From contig NZ_JALIEB010000016.1 in NCBI RefSeq assembly GCF_025755255.1, positions 19,706-83,705 on the forward strand: a stretch of DNA of 64,000 nucleotides, given 5' to 3'. The stretch comes from Roseobacter sinensis. GTDB lineage: Bacteria > Pseudomonadota > Alphaproteobacteria > Rhodobacterales > Rhodobacteraceae. The notes beneath the pieces were generated by a model. That model ran no database searches. It had not been told where the DNA came from and saw only the letters and a list, made by a program, of their open reading frames with translations. Below, one piece after another: positions 53,514 through 60,971 of this stretch. A program made the position numbers and the translations under genes. Each line of letters opens with the position of its first letter. Position 1 is the stretch's first letter.

Positions 53514-53713
53514 TTCTTCAATCCGTCCTCACCTGTCCCAAGTGTGGGCATGTCGCGGAAGAAACGATGCCAACCGATGCGTGTCAGTGGTTCTATGAAT
53601 GCACGTCCTGCCACACGGTCTTGAAGCCGCTCGAAGGGGACTGCTGCGTCTATTGCTCCTATGCGACCGTACCATGCCCGCCGATACAGGAAGGCAAGTC
53701 CTGCTGCACATAG
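53489..53713 (+). CDS. Cys-rich GDCC-type small protein of metal operons
   Basis: A 74-aa protein with 11 Cys. It begins MATQTNEVVLQSVLTCPKCGHVAEE and ends with the family block GDCCVYCSYATVPCPPIQ followed by KSCCT. Small GDCCVxCSYG-type proteins occur in many mer and other metal operons; they probably bind soft metals, but no function is proven. The ATG at 53489 lies inside the merF-like gene end, so translation is coupled. Confidence 0.82.
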   Translation: MATQTNEVVLQSVLTCPKCGHVAEETMPTDACQWFYECTSCHTVLKPLEGDCCVYCSYATVPCPPIQEGKSCCT

Positions 53714-53857
53714 CTGACGTTCGTTTCATCGCAGAAATACGTAGGTTTGGTCTCTTTCCGAACCTTCGCCGCAACAATGGATAAGGTCGGCATGCGTGAC
53801 ATATACCTTTGTGATCAATTGAGATTTCTGCTGACAGAAACAACCGATCTTGGCCTA

Positions 53858-54274
53858 TCAATGCTCCCACTCGCACAGCTCGTGGTCGGCCAAGGATGTT
53901 AGCACGTAGCAGTCCTCTGACACGCCTTCGCCATCACACCCTTTGGTGATACGGAGTAACTCTTTCTCCAGCGCACGGAGCCTTCTGATCTTCGCCCGGA
54001 CATCCGAGAGTTGCGCGGCCGCGATGTCGGTTGCCGCCTGGCAGGACCGGTCGGGGTGATCCTGAAGCTCTATCAGCGACGAGATCGCTTCAATCGAAAA
54101 CCCGAGGTCTCGTGCGTGCCTGATGAAGCTCAATCTTTGCAGACCCGCCCGATCGTATCGTCTCTGGTTACCTTCAGTGCGCTCTGGCGCGGTCAGGAGG
54201 CCGACAGTCTCATAGTAGCGGATGGTCGGAACCTTGACCTTGGTGCGTCGTGAAAGCTCGCCGATCGAGAACAT
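53858..54274 (-). CDS. MerR-family metal regulator of the transglutaminase/CDF operon
   Basis: A 138-aa MerR-type regulator: MFSIGELSRRTKVKVPTIRYYETVGLL (HTH, residues 1-27). Metal-site Cys appear in DRSCQAATD (about residue 77) and TKGCDGEGVSEDCYVL (about 112-121), and the C-terminal tail HELCEWEH adds Cys and His. The C-x8-C spacing is like mercury and cadmium/lead regulators. It is divergent from the transglutaminase-like gene across a 19-bp-spacer promoter. Confidence 0.85.
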   Translation of the reverse strand: MFSIGELSRRTKVKVPTIRYYETVGLLTAPERTEGNQRRYDRAGLQRLSFIRHARDLGFSIEAISSLIELQDHPDRSCQAATDIAAAQLSDVRAKIRRLRALEKELLRITKGCDGEGVSEDCYVLTSLADHELCEWEH

Positions 54275-54284
54275 GAAATACTCC

Positions 54285-54315
54285 TTGAACCTCTAGTCGC
54301 TAGAGACATTATCCT
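54285..54315 (+). promoter_or_regulatory. MerR-type promoter with 19-bp spacer (TGase-CDF operon)
   Basis: TTGAAC (54285-54290), 19-bp spacer, TATCCT (54310-54315). The spacer begins with the perfect palindrome CTCTAG-TCG-CTAGAG (54291-54305). It has the same design as the promoter at 52886, with a different operator sequence. Confidence 0.85.
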
Positions 54316-54344
54316 GTCTGGGACAACGAATCCAGAGGCCCGCC

Positions 54345-55100
54345 ATGTCCCGTGACCATCTCTCCGCAACTCCGCTTCTCGATTTTCGGGCACGATCAAT
54401 CCAGGCGCTGATCGCCGAGCATGGTTGGTCTGCCCTCGCGACCCGTGACCGGATTGGGGCCGCCTATGATTTTGTCCGCAACGAAATTCTGTTCGGCTAC
54501 AATCGCGCCGATGACATTCCGGCATCCGAGGTGCTGTCTGACGGGTACGGACAGTGCAACACGAAAGGCACGCTGCTCATGGCGCTCCTGCGTGCGGTCG
54601 GTGTGCCGTGTCGGCTTCACGGCTTTACGATCCACAAGGACCTTCAGCGCGGCGTGGTGCCCGAGCTTGTCTATCCCATCGCGCCTTTGGAAATCCTGCA
54701 CTCCTGGGTGGAGGTCGAAATGGATGGACGCTGGATCGACCTTGAGGGGTTCATCCTGGACAGCCGGTTTCTGTCAGCTTTGCAGACCGCCTTCGATGGA
54801 CGGGAAAGTCTGTGTGGCTACGGTGTCGGCACGGATTGCTTGAGCGCGCCGCCGGTCGAATGGAAGGGCGACGGCACCTACATCCAAAAGTCTGGGATCG
54901 TTCAGGATTTTGGCCTCTTTGAGACCCCTGACGACTTCTACGAAAAACATGCCCAGGAGTTCGGTTGGGTTCGGGGCTTCCTCTATCGAAACATCATTCG
55001 TCATTGGATGAACCGTCGAGTTCGAGCATTTCGTTCGGGTCGCTTGAAGCCACAAGCAGTTTCAACACATTCGCATGGGGGCACACCTAATGCCGCATGA
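54345..55100 (+). CDS. transglutaminase-like cysteine protease-fold protein
   Basis: A 251-aa protein with a bacterial transglutaminase-like core. The triad is visible: Cys71 in SDGYGQCNTKGTLL, His119 in EILHSWVEVEM and Asp132 in WIDLEGFIL. The C-terminal third is basic and His-containing (STHSHGG at the end). No signal peptide, so it is cytoplasmic. Family members act as peptidases or amide hydrolases. It is the first gene under the MerR-type promoter and overlaps the first transporter gene, which is unusual for a metal operon. Confidence 0.85.
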   Translation: MSRDHLSATPLLDFRARSIQALIAEHGWSALATRDRIGAAYDFVRNEILFGYNRADDIPASEVLSDGYGQCNTKGTLLMALLRAVGVPCRLHGFTIHKDLQRGVVPELVYPIAPLEILHSWVEVEMDGRWIDLEGFILDSRFLSALQTAFDGRESLCGYGVGTDCLSAPPVEWKGDGTYIQKSGIVQDFGLFETPDDFYEKHAQEFGWVRGFLYRNIIRHWMNRRVRAFRSGRLKPQAVSTHSHGGTPNAA

Positions 55101-56019
55101 CCACGTCCACATAGACCCCGAGGCGGGCGACCGGAGGGTGTTCGCGGCGATTGCCGTCAATCTTGGACTGACGATCGCGCAGATCATTGGCGGGATCGTC
55201 TCCGGCTCTCTCGCACTGATCGCCGATGCGCTGCACAACTTCTCAGACGCGATTTCGCTCATCATTGCCTTTGCAGCGCGCAAGATCGCACGGCGACCGA
55301 GGGATGCGGACATGACCCTCGGCTACGGCCGGGTGGAGGTGGTTGCAGCGCTCATCAACTACACGACCCTAATCCTGATCGGTCTCTACCTGCTTTACGA
55401 GGCGGCGATGCGCTTTGTCGATCCGCAGCCTGTCGAGGGATGGCTGATCGTCATCATCGCGGGAATCGCGCTGATCGTGGACGCGGCTACCGCACTGCTG
55501 ACTTATCGCATGTCCAAATCCAGCGTGAACATACGCGCGGCGTTCCTGCACAACGTCGCTGACGCGCTTGGCTCCATCGCCGTGATCCTCGCCGGAACGC
55601 TGATCCTGCTCTACGACTGGCGGCTGATCGACCCAATCGTGACGGTCATGATTGCGGGCTATATCCTCTGGCAATCCTTCCGGGAGGTCGGCCCGGTCAT
55701 CCGCATCCTGATGCTCGGATCGCCGCCAGACATCGAGACACGCGGCGTTCTCGACGCCGTGCGCGGGGTGCCCGGCGTGACCGGCATCCACCACGCGCAT
55801 TTCTGGCAGATGGACGAGCATCACGCGGCACTCGACGCCCATGTGGTGATCGAGGAGGGCCGCTGGAACGACGCGGACGCGATCAAGGAGCGGATCAAGT
55901 CCGTCCTCTCCGACAGGTTCGACATCGAGCACACGACGTTGGAGCTTGAATGTGCGCGACACGCCTGTGGCGACCCCTCCGAGTTCGGCGGGCGCGGGCA
56001 TGGTGAGGCGATCTCATGA
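55090..56019 (+). CDS. cation diffusion facilitator (ZitB/CzcD type)
   Basis: A 309-aa CDF exporter with six helices and a cytoplasmic C-terminal domain. Site A ligands are complete: DALHNFSDA in helix 2 and HNVADALGS in helix 5 (HxxxD in both), typical for Zn/Cd/Co efflux. His-rich ends (MPHDHVHIDP; HHAHFWQMDEHH) fit metal delivery. The ATG at 55090 (GGGGG upstream) is preferred; one at 55075 is possible. It overlaps the transglutaminase-like gene. Confidence 0.93.
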   Translation: MPHDHVHIDPEAGDRRVFAAIAVNLGLTIAQIIGGIVSGSLALIADALHNFSDAISLIIAFAARKIARRPRDADMTLGYGRVEVVAALINYTTLILIGLYLLYEAAMRFVDPQPVEGWLIVIIAGIALIVDAATALLTYRMSKSSVNIRAAFLHNVADALGSIAVILAGTLILLYDWRLIDPIVTVMIAGYILWQSFREVGPVIRILMLGSPPDIETRGVLDAVRGVPGVTGIHHAHFWQMDEHHAALDAHVVIEEGRWNDADAIKERIKSVLSDRFDIEHTTLELECARHACGDPSEFGGRGHGEAIS

Positions 56020-56870
56020 ACACGCCCGTAACCAGTGAGCAGAACGCGCCGATCCGGATGCGGGTGCAAGGGATGGACTGTGCGAAGGACGCGGCCGAGA
56101 TCGAGCGCGCTGCGCGGTCGGCTGGCGTCGCGGCGGAGAACGTCAAGGTCTCGGCTGCAACCCACATAATGACGCTGCGCATCGCGGAAAACGATCTTCC
56201 GCAGGTGCGTCCGGCCCTGAAGGCGACAGGCTACGGATTCGAACGGATTGAGGGCGACGACGCCTCGACCGATCCAGCCCACCAGGACCCGTCCTACCGC
56301 CGGGCGCTCTGGATCGTGGTCGCGCTGAACCTCGGATACGGCGTTGTGGAAATGGCGGGCGGCTTTCTCTCCGGCTCGCAGGCGCTGAAGGCGGATGCCC
56401 TCGATTTCCTCGGCGATGGGGCGATCACGTTTCTCGGCTTGCTCGCCATTGGCTGGAGCCTGACGTGGCGCGCCCGATCCGCCATGATCCAGGGCGTGTT
56501 CCTTGGCCTCCTGGGACTTGGGGTCGTTGCCAGCACGTTCTGGCGCGTCCTGAACCAGGCCACGCCCGAGGCGGGCCTGATGGGTGCCTTCGCCGTGGGT
56601 GCGCTGATCGTCAATATCCTCGCCGTTCTGCCGCTTCTGAAGCACCGGAAGGGAGACGCCAACATGCGGGCAGTCTGGCTGTTCTCGCGCAACGACGCCA
56701 TCGGCAACGTCGCTGTGGTGATCGCGGCCGGACTTGTCGCCTGGTTCGGCAGTGGCTGGCCGGACCTGATCGTCGCCTTCGGTATCGCGGCGCTGTTCCT
56801 GCACTCGTCCTGGGTAATTATTCGCGACGCGCGGGCTGATTTGCGATTGCAGCCGGTGCCGGACCAATAA
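56016..56870 (+). CDS. HMA-CDF fusion: cation diffusion facilitator with degenerate site
   Basis: A 284-aa protein. Residues 13-75 resemble a heavy-metal-associated domain (IRMRVQGMDCAKDAAEIERA), but with one Cys in place of CxxC. The rest is a CDF membrane domain with six helices. The metal site differs from the neighbour: ALDFLGDGA in helix 2 (DxxxD) and LFSRNDAIGN in helix 5 (no His). The C-terminal CDF domain is missing. Metal choice must differ, or it may partner the first CDF. It overlaps it by 4 bases. Confidence 0.87.
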   Translation: MNTPVTSEQNAPIRMRVQGMDCAKDAAEIERAARSAGVAAENVKVSAATHIMTLRIAENDLPQVRPALKATGYGFERIEGDDASTDPAHQDPSYRRALWIVVALNLGYGVVEMAGGFLSGSQALKADALDFLGDGAITFLGLLAIGWSLTWRARSAMIQGVFLGLLGLGVVASTFWRVLNQATPEAGLMGAFAVGALIVNILAVLPLLKHRKGDANMRAVWLFSRNDAIGNVAVVIAAGLVAWFGSGWPDLIVAFGIAALFLHSSWVIIRDARADLRLQPVPDQ

Positions 56871-57291
56871 CGCCATGTCATCAATGTCGAGGTCAGTCAG
56901 AGCCTGAGAGGGCACAAAAGCGATACACGAATCTACCTCTTTAGGCTGAAGCCGAAGAAGACGAGCCCGCCTTTTGCGACAAGGCCAGATCCGTTGGAGT
57001 TCTGCTGCGGTCTGTCCTTCGGCACAGACGCGTCTTTTGGCTGCGTCCCTGCCGCACCTCCATCTTTGCATGTCGCGCCACGAAGGGGACCGGTCGATCG
57101 CCTCGCGTTTTCTTCCGGATGCAATCTCCGGGACCTGGCCCGACTGACGGTCGCGCGCGCCGCTTGCTCTCTTCAAGCGGAACTTTCCCCTGTCCGCTGA
57201 CGCGGCCATTCCTCGCGCAGCAAAGTTCCGCCTGACAGCCTGTCCGGACGGTCCCGGTCTCTTCTTGCATCGAAAACGAGAGGAGATCGAC
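56871..57291. other. 420-base gap at the right edge of the metal cassette
   Basis: No supported gene. A long reverse frame across this gap and the next genes is a shadow. It includes the upstream region of the small protein at 57292 with an SD GAGAGGAG. No insertion-sequence end was recognised that would pair with the IS110 side. Confidence 0.5.
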
Positions 57292-57498
57292 ATGACCCGC
57301 TACTACACCGTCACCACACCCGACGAAGGAAAGGACGGCAAGACCCGTTTCCACAAGATCGGCGTTGCCTTCCCCCAGAAGCCCGACGCGAAATCCTTCC
57401 TCACCATCCAGCTCTTCGCCACGCCCGTGACCGGCCAGCTCGTTCTCTTCGAGCCGAAGCCAGACGGGCAGGGCGATGCCCCGGACCTCGTCGAATGA
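57292..57498 (+). CDS. small conserved plasmid protein
   Basis: A 68-aa protein: MTRYYTVTTPDEGKDGKTRF leads to a beta-rich body and an acidic end (DAPDLVE). GAGGAG lies 8 bases before the ATG. It resembles small proteins found next to DUF2958 genes on Rhodobacterales plasmids. Its size and fold recall DUF736-like single-domain proteins, but I cannot assign a family. It probably shares a transcript with the next two genes. Confidence 0.7.
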   Translation: MTRYYTVTTPDEGKDGKTRFHKIGVAFPQKPDAKSFLTIQLFATPVTGQLVLFEPKPDGQGDAPDLVE

Positions 57499-57562
57499 GC
57501 TGTCCTGCGGGACGGTGTCTGCCGTCCCGGCCTTTTTCACACCGACATCCAGGAGACACCTC

Positions 57563-57922
57563 ATGGACCTTCTGCCACAATCCATCCTCGACCAGCTCGC
57601 TGCGAACGGGCGCACCAACCAGGACCGCATTGAAGCAGGCGAAGACACCCTCGACTTCGAACCTGTCGTGAAACTCTTCACCCCCGATGCCGGGGCGACC
57701 TGGCTGCTTTCCGAAACCGATCCGGAGGACCCGGATATCGCGTATGGCTTCTGCGACCTGGGGCTTGGCTTTCCCGAGATCGGCTCGGTACGCCTCAGCG
57801 AAATCCGAGCCGTCCGCGGCCGTCTAGGATTGCCCGTCGAACGTGACCTTCACTTCACGGCCGACGGCACCCTCAGCGCCTATGCCGAGGGCGCCCGCAA
57901 AGCCGGAGGGATCATCGCATGA
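57563..57922 (+). CDS. DUF2958 domain protein
   Basis: A 119-aa protein of the DUF2958 family: MDLLPQSILDQLAANGRTNQ, then FEPVVKLFTPDAGATWLLSE, FCDLGLGFPEIGSVRLSEI and the end LPVERDLHFTADGTLSAYAE. Length is normal. Such proteins are carried by plasmids and integrative elements, often near ArdC; function unknown. CAGGAGA lies 6-7 bases before the ATG at 57563. Overlaps the next gene by 4 bases. Confidence 0.9.
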   Translation: MDLLPQSILDQLAANGRTNQDRIEAGEDTLDFEPVVKLFTPDAGATWLLSETDPEDPDIAYGFCDLGLGFPEIGSVRLSEIRAVRGRLGLPVERDLHFTADGTLSAYAEGARKAGGIIA

Positions 57923-58146
57923 GCACCAATATCCGCAGAGATCACGTCAGCGCCTTCGAGGCGCTGACATCTGGTCGTTTCGAGAACTTCGCGCTCTTCT
58001 CCTGTTTCGTGGACAGTGCGCCGGCTTCGGCTATCGTCGCAGTAACAGCACCTGAAGACGCAGGCGGCGAATATGTCATCACGCCACTCTTCGTCAGTGT
58101 GACCTACACGATGGTGGTCACTGACCACGGGGGAAGACCGGCCTGA
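57919..58146 (+). CDS. small conserved plasmid protein overlapping DUF2958 gene
   Basis: A 75-aa protein, MSTNIRRDHVSAFEALTSGRFENF onward, with two Cys-poor beta-like segments (SAIVAVTAPE, YVITPLFVSVTYTMVV). The start overlaps the DUF2958 stop (ATGA), so translation is coupled. Similar partners follow DUF2958 genes on related plasmids as I recall. No function known. Confidence 0.7.
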   Translation: MSTNIRRDHVSAFEALTSGRFENFALFSCFVDSAPASAIVAVTAPEDAGGEYVITPLFVSVTYTMVVTDHGGRPA

Positions 58147-58155
58147 CATTGTTTT

Positions 58156-58177
58156 GCGGGCCGCTACGGTGGCCCGC
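58156..58177 (+). other. strong GC hairpin after the DUF2958 unit
   Basis: GCGGGCC-N8-GGCCCGC is a perfect 7-bp stem 9 bases after the stop codon. No T-run follows on either strand, so it is not a standard terminator; it could stop transcription weakly, stabilise the mRNA end or be part of the transfer origin. Confidence 0.4.
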
Positions 58178-58329
58178 CAAGCATCAGCGCCACACGCCGG
58201 ACTTTTTCCTGAATAGACTCGTGTCGCCAGCAGTTCTTCTTCCCGCAGTGGTCCCGCATCGATGGCGCCTCAGCGCGGTTGCTTCACTCTTGTGCTCAGT
58301 GTGAGTGCGGGCTTCGGACCGTGCTAGAC

Positions 58330-58440
58330 TGATCCCGACGACTCGGCAGCATTCTGCGCAGTGACACAATGCGCAAAAAGACAAATTGCGCAGATTCATG
58401 CATTGATGTATCCCTGAGGATGAAATGAGAGGGACGTTGG
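58330..58440. other. candidate origin of transfer (oriT)
   Basis: Between the backbone genes and the mobilisation operon lies a patch with three TGCGCA motifs (58355, 58370, 58387; spaced 15 and 17 bases), the first inside the palindrome CTGCGCAG, followed by an AT-richer stretch and TATCCCTG at 58409-58416. The last is close to the TATCCTG-type nick sequence of VirD2/TraI-class relaxases. Repeats plus nick-like site immediately upstream of the relaxase genes are the normal oriT layout. The nick position is a guess. Confidence 0.5.
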
Positions 58441-58486
58441 CAGGATATGCCAAATGTCTGCGACTTTTGTCCGAGGGGTCTGAGAC

Positions 58487-59071
58487 GTGAAACCGGGACG
58501 CCCAAAACGCCTGAAACTCGAAGAGCGGATCGAACTCGCGCGGCGCTATCATGCCGGGGAGACGCCGAAGGTTCTGGCGGAGGCCTACGGTGTTTCGCGG
58601 CGACACGTGACCCGGCTTGCCAAAGAGGAGCGGGGCGACGGGCAGGAGGTCCGGGACCCTTCGGTCGCGGTGAGTTTCCGCGCGGCGACCTCTGAGATGG
58701 CCGCCTTCGATGCGGCTTGGCAGGCCCGCGGCTTTACAAGCCGCAGCCAGGCCTTGCAGGCGGTTGTGCGGGCGCGGTGTGGGCTGCTTGATCTGATGCG
58801 AGACGATCTCCGGGCGTTCTCGGAGACGTTACAGCAGGCACAAGACGTTGCAGACAGCGGCCGTGTTCTGGCGAAGGCGGTGCAGCGCGGAAAGCTGACG
58901 CTGTCGCCGGAGAACCGTGCAACGCTTGTCGCGCTGCATGATCTCGCGCAGCGCACCTATCGCGATCTGGCCGCGCTGAAAGCGTCGGCCTGTCAGCGAC
59001 GGGGCGTGGGGTGGAACGCGGCGGATCCCGAGGCTTCAGACGCGCCTGAGGAGTTGGTGGACCATGTCTGA
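58487..59071 (+). CDS. mobilisation accessory DNA-binding protein (MobC/VirC2-like place)
   Basis: A 194-aa protein starting at a GTG. The N-terminal half has an HTH resembling resolvase or transposase types (KLEERIELARRYHAGETPKV, then LAEAYGVSRRHVTRLAKEER). The middle looks like a ribbon-helix-helix segment (VAVSFRAATSEMAAFDAAWQARGFTSRSQ, in two parts). It overlaps the relaxase gene start by 8 bases, as relaxosome helper genes do. It would bind oriT and help the relaxase. Family name uncertain. Confidence 0.78.
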   Translation: MKPGRPKRLKLEERIELARRYHAGETPKVLAEAYGVSRRHVTRLAKEERGDGQEVRDPSVAVSFRAATSEMAAFDAAWQARGFTSRSQALQAVVRARCGLLDLMRDDLRAFSETLQQAQDVADSGRVLAKAVQRGKLTLSPENRATLVALHDLAQRTYRDLAALKASACQRRGVGWNAADPEASDAPEELVDHV

Positions 59072-60971
59072 GCCGCTCGCTCTTTATCACGCCGTCATGG
59101 GCAAGCTCTGGGAGACGGAGCGCATCCAGGGTCAGCGTCAGGCGCGCATAGACGCGCGGCTGGCAGGGCGGCGGCAAGGTCGCTGTTACCAGCGCGTGGG
59201 TCGGGCCTCGGCGCACAATCTGCTGAAGTCGGTTATGCCGGAGAGCCGCGCCGCGGTGTTCAAGCGGATCAGGGCAGGGGGGTGCAAAACGAAGCAAAGC
59301 CTTGGCAACCAGCTGTCTTATGTGAACGACAAGGCGGTCTACACCTACGCGACGATGACCAACCCGCTGACGGCTGAGGCCTTGCTGACCGAGGCGCAGA
59401 AGGCGGAGATCGTGGAGGCTTGGGCGCAATCCTGGCGGGGCACGGCGAAGCTCGGGTTTACTTCGCATATGCTGCTGTCGTTTCCGACCGACGTCACGGT
59501 AGATCAGGTACGCGAGATCACACTCGATTGGGCGGAGCATTTCTTCGAAAGCGGAGATTACTGCGATCAGTGGGATTACGTGCTCTCGGTGCATGATGAC
59601 CGGGCGCACAAGCACGCCCATATCCTGCTGAACAACCGGGGCCTCACAAAAGGCACCTGGTTCTCCTGTTGGGCGGAGGGCGTGATGTCGCCCCAGCTGA
59701 TGCGGGAAAAGCAGGCGGAGATCGCCGAACGCTACGGTGTCATGCTTGAGGCCACGACCCGGCTCGAGCGCGGCATCTTCGAGAAGGCCCCCGGTATCGC
59801 AGAGATCTACCGGGTAAAGGACGAGGCGCGCCTGCCGCGCGAGATCGCGCTGTCGCCCGAAGAACGCGCCATCGCCAAGGCGCAGGTTGTGGGCTTTGCC
59901 AAGGACTACCGCAATCTTGCCGATGTGTTGGATCGCATGGATCACAAACACCTGGCCTATGCCATGCGCCGCATGGCGGCTTCAATCGGCTCGGACACGC
60001 CGTACAGATTTACCGCAGGAGAGATCGATATGGAGACCATTCGAACGGTCGGTGAGGCCATCGACTATGCCGAGAAAACCATCGAAGCGCTAAGGCTCAA
60101 GGCAGAAGAACTTGATGCCACCGAACGCCCGGGATTTGAGTCCAGGGCGGCGGGTGTCGTTCGTGATCTCTCGCAGATGGTGCCGGACCCTGATTTGCGC
60201 GCCCGGTTCGGGCGCGACTTGACCGAGTCCTATCCGCCAGGAGCCGGAGACGGGCGCTTGAGTGCTGCGTTCTCATCGGGCAAGGACCCTGTCCTCGAGG
60301 CCCTGAAGGCGGATGCCTCAAGGGCCGGTCTCGATCCGCAAGAGATGGCTGCCCGGATCGAAGCCGGTGGGACGACGAACTATGGGCTTGCTCAGGATTG
60401 GGTGGACCGCGACATGGCGGCGGTTCTGGCCAAGGATGGCATCGATCTCGCTCAGGCCAGCGACGATCAACAAGATCGCGCGTTGGAAACAGTCGATCGG
60501 TTCATGGACCGATTGCTGGAGCGCGCGAAGGAGCTCGGCATAGCGACGGGTCTGTCACGCGCATCGGACGATTTGCAGGTGATCGATGACGAGGACCGTG
60601 GACCGAACGCCTATTTGCAAGACCTCGCGGACATATTGCGCGATGGCAGCCTTTCTGAGGCTCAGGAAGAGACCGTGGAACGCACGCTGAAGGCCGAACT
60701 CTTCAAGGAGCTGGGCGAGGAGGGACTTGGGGAGCTGCGGCGCGGCAATTACGAGGTGCTGGCAGAGGTGCTTCCCAACCGGATTGATCAGATCACGGTC
60801 ACGCAGGAATTCCTCGAGCTGACCCACGAGGAGACCGGTGATCAGGTCTTCACCGACCGTGCCTCCGCCTTGCAGCAGGACAAGGTCGAGGCGTTGGCCC
60901 GCGACACCCATCTCGAGATGCAGCGGGGCAGGGGGCTATCGCGCGATCTCGACGATGAGATCAGCTTCTGA
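59064..60971 (+). CDS. VirD2-like relaxase (MOBP type)
   Basis: A 635-aa DNA nickase. A candidate active Tyr is in GNQLSYVNDKAVYTY (Tyr86), and the metal-binding motif III is SVHDDRAHKHAHILLNNRG (about residues 176-194, HxD...HxH). The C-terminal 300 residues are acidic and helical and lack a known helicase or primase. It cuts oriT and pilots the strand to the recipient. It is coupled to the coupling-protein gene by a TGATG overlap. Confidence 0.9.
   Translation: MSEPLALYHAVMGKLWETERIQGQRQARIDARLAGRRQGRCYQRVGRASAHNLLKSVMPESRAAVFKRIRAGGCKTKQSLGNQLSYVNDKAVYTYATMTNPLTAEALLTEAQKAEIVEAWAQSWRGTAKLGFTSHMLLSFPTDVTVDQVREITLDWAEHFFESGDYCDQWDYVLSVHDDRAHKHAHILLNNRGLTKGTWFSCWAEGVMSPQLMREKQAEIAERYGVMLEATTRLERGIFEKAPGIAEIYRVKDEARLPREIALSPEERAIAKAQVVGFAKDYRNLADVLDRMDHKHLAYAMRRMAASIGSDTPYRFTAGEIDMETIRTVGEAIDYAEKTIEALRLKAEELDATERPGFESRAAGVVRDLSQMVPDPDLRARFGRDLTESYPPGAGDGRLSAAFSSGKDPVLEALKADASRAGLDPQEMAARIEAGGTTNYGLAQDWVDRDMAAVLAKDGIDLAQASDDQQDRALETVDRFMDRLLERAKELGIATGLSRASDDLQVIDDEDRGPNAYLQDLADILRDGSLSEAQEETVERTLKAELFKELGEEGLGELRRGNYEVLAEVLPNRIDQITVTQEFLELTHEETGDQVFTDRASALQQDKVEALARDTHLEMQRGRGLSRDLDDEISF

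Noticed and set aside
55821..57293. 490-codon open frame on the minus strand across the CDF genes and the gap to 57291
   Set aside because: Shadow of two CDF genes; Arg-rich, no domain, opposite to a coherent operon.
58156..58177. Hairpin as a rho-independent terminator
   Set aside because: No T-run follows the stem on either strand; kept only as a hairpin.
58734..59951. 405-codon open frame opposite the relaxase gene
   Set aside because: Shadow of the accessory and relaxase genes.
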